From Bacteroidales bacterium UBA1181 (GTDB taxonomy: Bacteria; Bacteroidota; Bacteroidia; Bacteroidales; Paludibacteraceae), in NCBI GenBank assembly GCA_002310215.1, contig DBYR01000013.1, forward strand, positions 231,140-295,139: a DNA stretch of 64,000 nucleotides. The letters run 5' to 3'. The first letter of the stretch is position 1. Each line of letters begins with the position of its first letter. The notes below the pieces were generated by a model, which searched no databases, had not been told where the DNA came from, and saw nothing but the letters and a program-made list of their open reading frames with translations. Shown here one piece after another: positions 37,096 through 44,156 of this stretch. The translations under genes were made by a program, and so were the position numbers.

Positions 37096-38391
37096 TCAAA
37101 TCCTCTCCAACACCTTGTGGAACTCCGGTGCCAGTACATGCACGATACCGTTTCTGTTGGGACGTTGGAACTTATCTAGGGATACAACAAATTTGGGGTA
37201 GTGGTCTTGGATGAGTTCCAAAGAGGAGTATTCCCGCTCCAGCGTTTTGGGGTCGCTTGTCTCGTATGAAGCCTGCACGTAGATCTTTTTGTCTCCGTTT
37301 ATGGCCACGAAATCGACCTCGCTTTGCTCATCAGTGTGGGCGCCCTGTATGGTCCCCACGTAGACTTCGTAACCGGCTCTGCGTAGCTCCAAATAGACTA
37401 AATTCTCCAGTTCATAGCCTGCCCCGAAAGAAAAGCCTCTGTAGAGATAATTGTAGAATGAGAGGTCGTTGATGTAGTATTTACAGTTCCCCGCGATGGT
37501 TTCCTTGCCTTGGATGTTGTAACGCTCGGTTTTATGGATAATGTAGGTCTCTGTCATATAGGCGAGGTACGACGCTACGGTTTCGTAGTTCACCTTCTTC
37601 CCCTTCCCTTTGTAGAACTTCACAATGTTGTTGGGCGTTGTGAGCTTTGTCGCATTGTTCACGGTGTAGACGAAAAGGTCTTCCAACAATTTGGGATCTC
37701 TGATGGAGTACCGTGAGATAATGTCGCGAAGCAGGATGGTGTCTTTGAGGCTGGACATGTAATGACGTCTCACTTCGTCGTCGTTGAGGTGTATTAGCTC
37801 GGGTAGTCCCCCGTCATGAAGATATTCCTCGTAACTATCGAAGCCTTGCTCCTTTTGGTGGACATCGCACCACTCCCTATAGGAGAAAGGGAGTATTTCG
37901 AACTGAACATATCGCCCCGATAGGTGCGTCGCCAGTTCTCCCGAGAGCATGGTTGAGTTGGATCCGCTGATGAATACTTCGCAGGGGAAGGTGAAATCCT
38001 GGGATAGCGAGTTGACGCTCCTTTCCCAACCGGTTATGTTTTGCACTTCGTCGATGAAAAGGAAGAATTTGCCTCGGGGGGACAATTCCTTGCGGTACTC
38101 CTGAATGAGTTTCTCGAGATCTTCGTGCGTCTGCAAGAAGTTGAAGGCGGAGAACTCGGCGTTGATGAACAATATGTTTTCAGATGCTATCCCCTTGTGT
38201 ATAAGCTCCATGGCTATTTGACGAAGAATGTAGCTCTTGCCTGTCCTTCGCTGCCCCGTAAGCACCTTCACCAAAGAATTGCCGATGTAAGGGGTAATCT
38301 TTGTCATATAGAAGTCACGCCTATAGCCTAAAGCGATATCGTTTCCTCCCCACGGGTTGTAGGCTCTAATATTTTCCATTTGTTCTATCAT
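37096..38391 (-). CDS. AAA ATPase with DUF4143 C-terminal domain
   Basis: The 431-residue protein has an AAA domain with Walker A GQRRTGKS (46-53), Walker B KFFLFIDEVQNI and sensor-like ISGSNSTMLSG. The C-terminal DUF4143 domain has a restriction-nuclease-like look (GAHTDEQSEVDFVAINGDKKIYVQASYE). Such ATPases are common, scattered, poorly understood genes in Bacteroidota, sometimes suspected of mobility or defence roles. I choose ATG 38391, which lies inside the first of four 40-bp tandem repeats; the frame is open further to a TTG at 38418, but that would read through the promoter. It stands alone and is bracketed by repeats on both sides. Confidence 0.85.
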   Translation of the reverse strand: MIEQMENIRAYNPWGGNDIALGYRRDFYMTKITPYIGNSLVKVLTGQRRTGKSYILRQIAMELIHKGIASENILFINAEFSAFNFLQTHEDLEKLIQEYRKELSPRGKFFLFIDEVQNITGWERSVNSLSQDFTFPCEVFISGSNSTMLSGELATHLSGRYVQFEILPFSYREWCDVHQKEQGFDSYEEYLHDGGLPELIHLNDDEVRRHYMSSLKDTILLRDIISRYSIRDPKLLEDLFVYTVNNATKLTTPNNIVKFYKGKGKKVNYETVASYLAYMTETYIIHKTERYNIQGKETIAGNCKYYINDLSFYNYLYRGFSFGAGYELENLVYLELRRAGYEVYVGTIQGAHTDEQSEVDFVAINGDKKIYVQASYETSDPKTLEREYSSLELIQDHYPKFVVSLDKFQRPNRNGIVHVLAPEFHKVLERI

Positions 38392-38526
38392 AACCGAAAC
38401 TTTTCCACAAATATACAAAAATTTCTATCATAACCGAAACTTTTCCGTAAAAACAATAAATTTTCTATTATAACCAAAACTTTTACCGAAACAGACATAA
38501 TTTTCTATTATAACAGAAATCTTTTA
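38383..38526. repeat. Four tandem repeats with exact 40-bp period over the promoter and start of the DUF4143 gene
   Basis: A 24-base unit starts at 38383, 38423, 38463 and 38503 (plus-strand form TTCTATCATAACCGAAACTT plus four bases). The units are separated by 16-base AT-rich spacers that are not conserved. Copies 1 and 2 are identical, copy 3 has three changes and copy 4 is the most worn. Copy 1 contains the start codon of the ATPase gene. The period is close to four helical turns, so bound proteins would lie on one DNA face. Confidence 0.92.
38408..38438 (-). promoter_or_regulatory. Promoter embedded in the 40-bp repeats
   Basis: On the minus strand TATATTTG (38408-38415) lies in the spacer between repeats 1 and 2. 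TTCG (38435-38438), inside repeat 2, is 19 bases upstream as a -33-like box. Transcription would start inside repeat 1 with a leader of about 10 bases. Spacers 2 and 3 lack a TAnnTTTG. Confidence 0.5.
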
Positions 38527-38619
38527 ATTGTTTTTACAGACAACCGCAGAGGGGATAAGATATTTCCATATTGAGATATTCTTTTTACTTTTGGGTTGTG
38601 AACTAATTATGTTTTAGAC

Positions 38620-39411
38620 ATGAGGAAGGTTTTGAAGTTTATTCCGTTGCTGGCGACGACAATCATTATTTTGTTATATTTCTATGATAAATTCATGGCA
38701 GATTTGATCTGCTTATTCCTCTTTTTTATAGTTCTTCCTGTTATTGGTGCCTCAATCGTTCTCTTTATAAAATCTTTTTCTTTTGCAAATACTAGCTGGA
38801 AGGTCTATTTCGTATGGGGAGTCATTGATATACTCCTTGTGGTTGTTTACAATGTGTTTGAGGCTCCAAATACTGTTTGTGATCCGGATATAATGGCGGA
38901 GCATTATGAGAAGAACGCACTGAAAATGAAGGAGTTGATTCAATATACGAATCAGGCATTGGATGATTCGGCGGCCATTCAGTTGGAGTTTGAGCACGGT
39001 GATGTTTCTATCTTCCATGTTTCCTCCAAGAGGGATTCTTTCTGGTCGAATCATTGGGACGAGGATGCTGAGGATAAGAAGGATTCTCTCATGGCGGTGG
39101 TGGGACTTACCTCCGATGAGTTGGAAGAAATACATGACCGTCTTGATGAGTTGGGTTGTATAGGAATTAATACCAGAAAACATAGAGCCTCATGTGTAAT
39201 CGATTTTCGCAGGGTAGCCATGGGATTGTATTCATACATCCTGTATGACGAGCCTATGAGCGAAGAGAATAAAGAGTATTATATGGAAGATCCGGCGTAT
39301 ATACCCTACAGCGAGACGGTCGTCTTTGAGTATGGAGGAGGTGCCATTGGACCGCAGGTCTTCCCGAGTGAACTAAGAGATTCTTTCTTGAGCGCTCACA
39401 AACCATGGTAG
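38620..39411 (+). CDS. Small membrane protein of unknown function
   Basis: The 263-residue protein has three N-terminal membrane helices (about 7-22, 28-50 and 62-80) and a soluble C-terminal part of about 180 residues. The soluble part is rich in acidic residues (SNHWDEDAEDKKDS, DELEEIHDRLDELG). I recognise no family. It lacks catalytic motifs and ends with a proline/tryptophan tail (SAHKPW). It is transcribed away from the AAA/DUF4143 gene, just outside the 40-bp repeats, and stands alone before argC. Its coding sequence is more AT-rich than argC. It could be a lineage-specific gene; no function is proposed. Confidence 0.6.
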   Translation: MRKVLKFIPLLATTIIILLYFYDKFMADLICLFLFFIVLPVIGASIVLFIKSFSFANTSWKVYFVWGVIDILLVVVYNVFEAPNTVCDPDIMAEHYEKNALKMKELIQYTNQALDDSAAIQLEFEHGDVSIFHVSSKRDSFWSNHWDEDAEDKKDSLMAVVGLTSDELEEIHDRLDELGCIGINTRKHRASCVIDFRRVAMGLYSYILYDEPMSEENKEYYMEDPAYIPYSETVVFEYGGGAIGPQVFPSELRDSFLSAHKPW

Positions 39412-39511
39412 AGCAGCACTAAAATCCACTATTTTAGTTAAACAATAAAGCCATTGGTCTGATAACTTAAAAAATATCCCTAACTTCGCGCAGTGTTTTT
39501 TGTGATTGATT

Positions 39512-40474
39512 ATGGTAAAAATAGGAATTATAGGCGGTGCCGGCTATACGGCAGGCGAGTTGCTTCGCATCGTTTTGAACCATCCTCAGGTGGAGGTGGT
39601 CTTCGTTAACAGTAGCAGTAATGCGGGTAATAAACTCTATGACGTCCATGAGGGTCTTTTCGGCGAGACGGAGATGACCTTCACCGACGAGCTCCCTTTG
39701 GATAAGGTGGACGCCTTGTTCATCTGCTCGGGTCATGGGGATAGCAGGAAGTTCCTGGAGTCGCATGTGGTGCCTTCCAACGTGAAGATCATCGACCTCT
39801 CGCAGGATTACCGCGACGAGAGCGACGGATTCGTCTATGGCTTGCCGGAGGTGAACCGTGAGCGCATCAAGAAGGCCACTAAGCTGGCGAACCCTGGTTG
39901 TTTCGCCACGGCTATCCAAATCGGTCTCCTTCCGTTGGCGGCTAAGGGATTGCTGAAGGGCGAGGTGCACACCACTGGTATCACGGGTTCCACGGGTGCG
40001 GGTGTGAAGCCGAGCGCGACGTCCCACTTCAGTTGGAGAAACAACAACATCTCCATCTACAAGGCTTTCACGCACCAACACTTGTTGGAGATCAACCGCA
40101 CCATGCGTCAGTTGCAGCCTAGCTTCAACCACGATATCAACTTCTTGCCTGTGCGCGGTGATTTCGCGAGGGGCATCTTCGTCTCTTCCTATACGGAGTG
40201 CGACTTGGAGATCGAGGAAATCCAGAAGCTCTACAAGGATTTCTACAAGGATGCGGCCTTCACCTTCGTGATGGACGCTAACCCAGACTTGAAGCAGGTG
40301 GTGAACACGAACAAGGGTATCGTCCACGTCGAGAAGCATGGCAATAAGTTGTTGATCATCTCCATGATCGATAACTTGCTGAAGGGCGCTTCCGGTCAGG
40401 CTGTCCAAAACTTCAACCTGATGTTCGGGTTGGAGGAGACTTGCGGACTGAAGTTGAAACCGAGCGGTTTCTAA
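39512..40474 (+). CDS. argC: N-acetyl-gamma-glutamyl-phosphate reductase
   Basis: ArgC makes N-acetylglutamate semialdehyde from N-acetylglutamyl phosphate with NADPH, the third step of arginine synthesis. The 320-residue protein has the Rossmann start KIGIIGGAGYTAGELLR and the catalytic cysteine Cys130 in LANPGCFATAIQ. The conserved TGSTGAGVKPSATSHF follows, and the C-terminal dimer element GASGQAVQNFNLMFG closes the protein. It begins at ATG 39512; the frame opens slightly earlier at a TTG. Unlike many arg clusters it is alone here, with a strong terminator after it and no other arg gene in the window. Confidence 0.96.
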   Translation: MVKIGIIGGAGYTAGELLRIVLNHPQVEVVFVNSSSNAGNKLYDVHEGLFGETEMTFTDELPLDKVDALFICSGHGDSRKFLESHVVPSNVKIIDLSQDYRDESDGFVYGLPEVNRERIKKATKLANPGCFATAIQIGLLPLAAKGLLKGEVHTTGITGSTGAGVKPSATSHFSWRNNNISIYKAFTHQHLLEINRTMRQLQPSFNHDINFLPVRGDFARGIFVSSYTECDLEIEEIQKLYKDFYKDAAFTFVMDANPDLKQVVNTNKGIVHVEKHGNKLLIISMIDNLLKGASGQAVQNFNLMFGLEETCGLKLKPSGF

Positions 40475-40498
40475 TCGTACGGAACATATAAAAAGAAG

Positions 40499-40532
40499 GC
40501 GGGGCTGTCACGATGTGGCGGTCCCGCTTTGA
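40499..40532 (+). terminator. Terminator of argC
   Basis: GCGGGGCTGTC (40499-40509) can pair with GGCGGTCCCGC (40517-40527) with three G-U pairs in RNA, followed by TTT. The left arm is identical to that of the GH43 terminator at 22264. Confidence 0.75.
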
Positions 40533-40599
40533 CGTTTTAAGAGCCAACACACCTTGGTTCTGTAAAGGCATAAACAGACTCTACACATTTCGTTTTTAG

Positions 40600-41517
40600 T
40601 TAAACCTTTGCCAAAATATCAGATATAAACCCCGCATCAAACAGTTCGAAGGCGAAGCATTTCCTGCCAAGGTCCTTGAGCGAGGCGCCGAGGTGGTAGA
40701 GGATACTATTATCGATGATCAGAAAGCGGTCATGCATCGAAGTCGTGTGTCTTACTATAAGTGTAGGATACTGCGCATTGAAGCTGCGAATGTCTTGCGC
40801 TGTCAGTCGTGTGTTGGGCAAAGTGTAGATAGTGACGTCCACACCGCTATTCTTGGTCGAAAGCCGTTCGAGCACTGTGATGTCCACGTAATTGTCTATC
40901 AGCACAATCTCCCTCTGTGCCTGGCTAATAAAGCTTTGGAACTTAGCGTACGCATCGAATATCTGGCCTTGAAAGAAGATGCCTTGGGTATCATCGATTT
41001 TGTATCGGTCCATCAAAGAAAACAATTCAGCAATTTGCTTGTCGTGTTCTTTATGATGGATATCAGAATCTATGAGGTGCTTTTGTATGTTATCGATTTC
41101 TGCGAACACATGGGCATTGGTTTGCAGAAATTCTTTCATCTCCCGAAATAGTCTTATAAGCATTTTGCTTTGAACAACAGCCAAATCACCTTTTAGCACA
41201 GTCATCAACATATAAATCCCTTGCTCAGTAAATACGTATGGGTTGTATTTGAAGTTATGTCCTCTGCCTTTCCCCTGTTCATTCAAGGTGAAATTTTTGC
41301 ACCTTGAAACAAATTTCACCTCATCCTCTGTCAACTGAAAACGAAAGTCCTCGTCAAAGCGTTCAATATTATTCTTAACTTGACGATTGAAATCCTTAGT
41401 CGCATAGCCATAAATCTCAGCCAAGTCACTGTCGAGCATCACTTGGACTCCACGAATCGTGTAGATTTTACCTTTAAAATCATCTACATTGTGTATTGCT
41501 ATATTTTTCTTTTCCAT
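40600..41517 (-). CDS. ORF6N-domain protein with PLD-like C-terminus (array copy A)
   Basis: This 305-residue protein has an ORF6N DNA-binding domain (about 15-110; VMLDSDLAEIYGYATKDFNRQVKNN...FTEQGIYML), a coiled-coil-like linker (about 125-170) and a C-terminal domain (about 175-305). The C-terminal domain contains HDRFLIID, an HxK(x)4D phospholipase-D-like half-site with Lys changed to Arg. It is last in a head-to-tail array of four. Its N-terminal half differs strongly from copies B-D, yet its last 130 residues are almost identical to B and C, a mosaic pattern. Two overlapping inverted repeats lie inside it (41282-41308 and 41286-41321). ORF6N domains are known from phage antirepressors, but no phage genes are near. 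Confidence 0.85.
   Translation of the reverse strand: MEKKNIAIHNVDDFKGKIYTIRGVQVMLDSDLAEIYGYATKDFNRQVKNNIERFDEDFRFQLTEDEVKFVSRCKNFTLNEQGKGRGHNFKYNPYVFTEQGIYMLMTVLKGDLAVVQSKMLIRLFREMKEFLQTNAHVFAEIDNIQKHLIDSDIHHKEHDKQIAELFSLMDRYKIDDTQGIFFQGQIFDAYAKFQSFISQAQREIVLIDNYVDITVLERLSTKNSGVDVTIYTLPNTRLTAQDIRSFNAQYPTLIVRHTTSMHDRFLIIDNSILYHLGASLKDLGRKCFAFELFDAGFISDILAKV
41282..41321. repeat. Intragenic inverted repeats, ORF6N copy A
   Basis: TTCAAGGTG (41282-41290) and CACCTTGAA (41300-41308) are perfect 9-base arms. An overlapping pair, AGGTGAAATTT (41286-41296) and AAATTTCACCT (41311-41321), has 11-base arms. They fall at the same codons as the palindromes in copies B-D. Confidence 0.85.
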
Positions 41518-41539
41518 ACAAATATACTTTTTCAGTTTA

Positions 41540-42424
41540 TCATATCACCTTCGCCAAAATATCAGGTATGAAACCCGCATCAAACAGTTCGAAGGCGAAG
41601 CATTTCTTGCCCAGGTCTTTGAGTGAGGCGCCAAGGTGGTAGAGGATGTTGTTGTCGATGATTAGGAAGCGGTCATGCATCGAAGTGGTGTGCCTTACCG
41701 TAAGTGTAGGGTACTGTGCATTGAAGCTGCGGATGTCCTGCGCTGTCAGTCGTGTGTTGGGCAAAGTGTAGATAGTGACGTCCACACCGCTATTCTTGGT
41801 CGAAAGCCGTTCGAGCACTGTGATGTCCACGTAATTGTCTATCAGCACAATCTCTTTCTGGGCTTGCGCAATAAAGCTCTGGAACTTAGCGTACGCATCG
41901 AATATCTGGCCTTGAAAGAAGATGCCTTGGGTGTCATCGATTTTGTAACGATCCATTCGGGTGAATAATTCATCAATGCGCTTATCGGATTCTATACGAT
42001 GTATCTCAAGCGAGTCAAGTCGCTGAAAGATCTGCGCATTGGACAAAAGGAATCTGCGCATAGAGACAAAAGCCTTGATAATCTGAATACTTGCATTCAC
42101 TGCGGTCTCACTTCTCAGAACAGATGCAAGCATAGTAACACCATGTTCAGTAAACACATACGGAAGTTTTCGAGTACCACCATCTTGTCCTACGAACAAA
42201 TTATTTGGTGAAGTCGCAAATTGCGACTTCACGGACTCAAGCTCTTCTCTTGTAATTTGGAACATAAATTCTTCTGGGAAGCGTTCTTTGTTACGTTTCA
42301 CCTGCTCATTGAGGCGTTTCGTCTCCACTCCATACAGTTCAGCAATGTCTCGGTCTATCATAACCTGCTGGTTACGAATTAGTAAGATTCTGTTTTGGAT
42401 GGTTGTTACTTCTATTGGCATCAT
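41540..42424 (-). CDS. ORF6N-domain protein with PLD-like C-terminus (array copy B)
   Basis: The 294-residue protein has an N-terminal ORF6N domain (VMIDRDIAELYGVETKRLNEQ...FTEHGVTML), a central helical linker (LDSLEIHRIESDKRIDELFTRM) and the HDRFLIID PLD-like domain. It shares its first 35 residues with copies C and D and its last 130 with A and C. The centre around residues 65-100 differs between copies. Codons for SVKSQFATS form a perfect 25-bp palindrome at 42208-42232. The gene begins 19 bases after copy C ends and is 22 bases from copy A, so the array is probably one transcript from the promoter at 43755. The function of the family is unknown; DNA binding is the best-supported property. 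Confidence 0.85.
   Translation of the reverse strand: MMPIEVTTIQNRILLIRNQQVMIDRDIAELYGVETKRLNEQVKRNKERFPEEFMFQITREELESVKSQFATSPNNLFVGQDGGTRKLPYVFTEHGVTMLASVLRSETAVNASIQIIKAFVSMRRFLLSNAQIFQRLDSLEIHRIESDKRIDELFTRMDRYKIDDTQGIFFQGQIFDAYAKFQSFIAQAQKEIVLIDNYVDITVLERLSTKNSGVDVTIYTLPNTRLTAQDIRSFNAQYPTLTVRHTTSMHDRFLIIDNNILYHLGASLKDLGKKCFAFELFDAGFIPDILAKVI
42208..42232. repeat. Perfect 25-bp palindrome inside ORF6N copy B
   Basis: Arms GTGAAGTCGCAA (42208-42219) and TTGCGACTTCAC (42221-42232) flank a single central base. Confidence 0.95.
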
Positions 42425-42443
42425 TTTTCTTGTTGATTTATAG

Positions 42444-43313
42444 TTATACTTTGGTTAAAATATCAGGTATAAACCCTGCATCAAACAGTTCAAAGGCGAA
42501 ACATTTCTTGCCCAGGTCTTTGAGTGAGGCGCCGAGGTGGTAGAGGATGCTGTCGTCGATGATCAGGAAGCGGTCATGCATCGAAGTGGTGTGCCTTACC
42601 GTAAGTGTAGGGTACTGCGCATTGAAGCTGCGAATGTCTTGCGCTGTCAGTCGTGTGTTGGGCAAAGTGTAGATAGTGACGTCCACACCGCTATTCTTGG
42701 TCGCTAGCCGTTCGAGCACTGTGATATCCACATAGTTGTCTATCAATATGATCTCCTTCTGTGCCTGACTAATAAAGCTTTGGAACTTAGCATACGCATC
42801 GAATATCTGGCCTTGGAAGAAGATGCCTTGGGTGTCATCGATTTTGTATCGGTCCATTCGGGTGAATAATTCATCAATGCGCTTATCGGATTCTATACGA
42901 TGTATCTCAAGCGAGTCAAGTCGCTGAAAGATCTGCGCATTGGGAAGAAGGAATCTGCGCATGGTGACGAAAGCATCCATTATCTTGATACTTACTTGAA
43001 TGGCGGTTTCGCTTTTCAAGACCGAACTAAGCATAGCACAGCCTTGTTCCGTAAAAACATAAGGCAGATATTGACGGCCTCCACGCGTTTCGTTTTTTGA
43101 GGTCGCAAATTGCGACCTCAAAAACTGATATTCTTCTGCTGTTAACTGAAACATAAATCGTTCGGGAAACCTTTCTATATTACGTTTCACCTGCTCATTG
43201 AGACGTTTGGTCTCCACTCCATAGAGTTCCGCAATGTCTCGGTCTATCATAACTTGCTGGTTACGAATAAGTAAGATTCTGTTTTGGATGGTTGTTACTT
43301 CAATTGGCATCAT
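42444..43313 (-). CDS. ORF6N-domain protein with PLD-like C-terminus (array copy C)
   Basis: The 289-residue paralogue has the same order of parts as copy B: ORF6N (residues about 10-100, with FTEQGCAMLSSVL), a helical linker and the HDRFLIID C-terminal domain. It is the closest relative of copy B and differs mainly in the segment FLRSQFATSKNETRGGRQ. The codons for that segment form a perfect 31-bp palindrome at 43094-43124 with arms different from those of copy B. It ends 19 bases before copy B starts and begins 19 bases after the broken copy D ends. Near-identical neighbouring copies point to recent duplication or continuing gene conversion. Confidence 0.85.
   Translation of the reverse strand: MMPIEVTTIQNRILLIRNQQVMIDRDIAELYGVETKRLNEQVKRNIERFPERFMFQLTAEEYQFLRSQFATSKNETRGGRQYLPYVFTEQGCAMLSSVLKSETAIQVSIKIMDAFVTMRRFLLPNAQIFQRLDSLEIHRIESDKRIDELFTRMDRYKIDDTQGIFFQGQIFDAYAKFQSFISQAQKEIILIDNYVDITVLERLATKNSGVDVTIYTLPNTRLTAQDIRSFNAQYPTLTVRHTTSMHDRFLIIDDSILYHLGASLKDLGKKCFAFELFDAGFIPDILTKV
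43094..43124. repeat. Perfect 31-bp palindrome inside ORF6N copy C
   Basis: Arms TTTTTGAGGTCGCAA (43094-43108) and TTGCGACCTCAAAAA (43110-43124) flank one central base. Confidence 0.95.
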
Positions 43314-43332
43314 TTTTCTTATGGGTTTTTAG

Positions 43333-43680
43333 TTAAAACATGGTCGAAAAACATATATAGTGAAATGAAAAGCAAAAATTGTCGGAAGCCATTGCTTGCT
43401 CTGTGAAAGCATAAGGCAAGTACTTTATATTTTTGCCTCGACTATCTGTGTTATTTTTCAAGGTCACAAATTGTGACCTTGAAAAATAACACGAAGCCTC
43501 TTCCTTCGTTAATTGAAACATAAATCTATCAGGAAACCTATCGGCATTTCTTTTTACCGCTTGGTTCAAGACTTTCGTTTCCACTCCATACAGTTCCGCA
43601 ATGTCTCGGTCTATCATAACTTGTTGGTTACGAATCAGTAAGATTCTGTTTTGGATTGTTGTTACTTCTATTGGCATCAT
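43333..43680 (-). pseudogene. Truncated ORF6N paralogue (array copy D)
   Basis: Only 115 residues remain. The N-terminal ORF6N part matches copies B and C (MMPIEVTTIQNRILLIRNQQ...), runs through KYLPYAFTEQ, and then changes to an unrelated 20-residue tail before the stop. The linker and PLD-like domain are lost, probably by deletion. It is first in the array after the promoter and could still make a short DNA-binding protein that interferes with the others. It holds the longest palindrome, 45 bp, at 43448-43492. A phrase similar to the 3' end of the other copies (ATCAGGTAT near 43710) lies just upstream and may be the scar of a further copy. Confidence 0.75.
43448..43492. repeat. Perfect 45-bp palindrome inside truncated ORF6N copy D
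   Basis: Two 22-base arms (43448-43469 and 43471-43492) flank a single central base. The inner bases CAAGGTCACAA/TTGTGACCTTG parallel GGTCGCAA/TTGCGACC of copy C with matching changes in both arms. Confidence 0.95.
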
Positions 43681-43754
43681 TGTACTTATAGATTTTGTTA
43701 GTCAAAAAATCAGGTATTGATTAGAAAAAACAGACAGTAATTTATTTTACACGT

Positions 43755-43785
43755 CAAAGTTACACATAACAATAGGAAAAGCAAA
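43755..43785 (-). promoter_or_regulatory. Promoter of the ORF6N array
   Basis: On the minus strand TTTG (43782-43785) is exactly 19 bases before TAACTTTG (43755-43762), a full consensus match. Transcription should begin near 43749, about 70 bases before copy D. Confidence 0.6.
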
Positions 43786-43882
43786 CAATATTATTTTTTA
43801 AATTAACCATATCCATCCTATTGAAAACAATAGATGAATATGATTGTAAAGGGAAATAACTATAATAGGAATTTTTTCTGTT

Positions 43883-44072
43883 CCAGCCCTTCAGGCTGGG
43901 AAGGGTCATGCGGGTCATCTATACCCACGGCGTTGCCATGGGCTATATGTGTTGCAGCCTTTCAGGCTGATATATAATACTAGCATCGGAGACTTTTTGA
44001 CTGAGAAACGTGCGGGTCATCATCACACACGGCGATACCATGGACTATATGTGTTACAAACTTTCGGGCTGA
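43883..44072. repeat. Two REP-like 62-base repeats
   Basis: A 62-base unit (TGCGGGTCAT...TTCAGGCTGA) at 43909-43970 recurs at 44011-44072 with about 15 differences. Small hairpins (CCAGCC/GGCTGG at 43883-43899; CAGCC/GGCTG inside copy 1) flank the units. The 'ACGGCGTTGCCATGGGCTATATGTGTTGCAGCC'-type phrase looks like dispersed extragenic repeats I know from Bacteroidota. No transposase lies beside them. Confidence 0.75.
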
Positions 44073-44106
44073 TACGTACACCATCGTCACACCGCAACCA
44101 CAAAAA

Positions 44107-44134
44107 AATAGCGATGACATATCTGTCATCGCTA
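44107..44134 (-). terminator. Terminator of the esterase-GH43 gene
   Basis: An 11-bp perfect stem (TAGCGATGACA 44109-44119 with TGTCATCGCTA 44124-44134) has a run of T downstream on the minus strand. Confidence 0.9.
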
Positions 44135-44156
44135 CTTTCAATAGATATATTATTTG

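Noticed and set aside
38383..38526. CRISPR-like repeat array
   Set aside because: The spacers are only 16 bases and AT-rich, the repeats decay with distance, and the first unit contains a start codon. No cas gene is near.
40600..43680. Prophage remnant suggested by ORF6N domains
   Set aside because: No integrase, structural, lysis or replication gene is present, and the neighbours are ordinary chromosomal genes.
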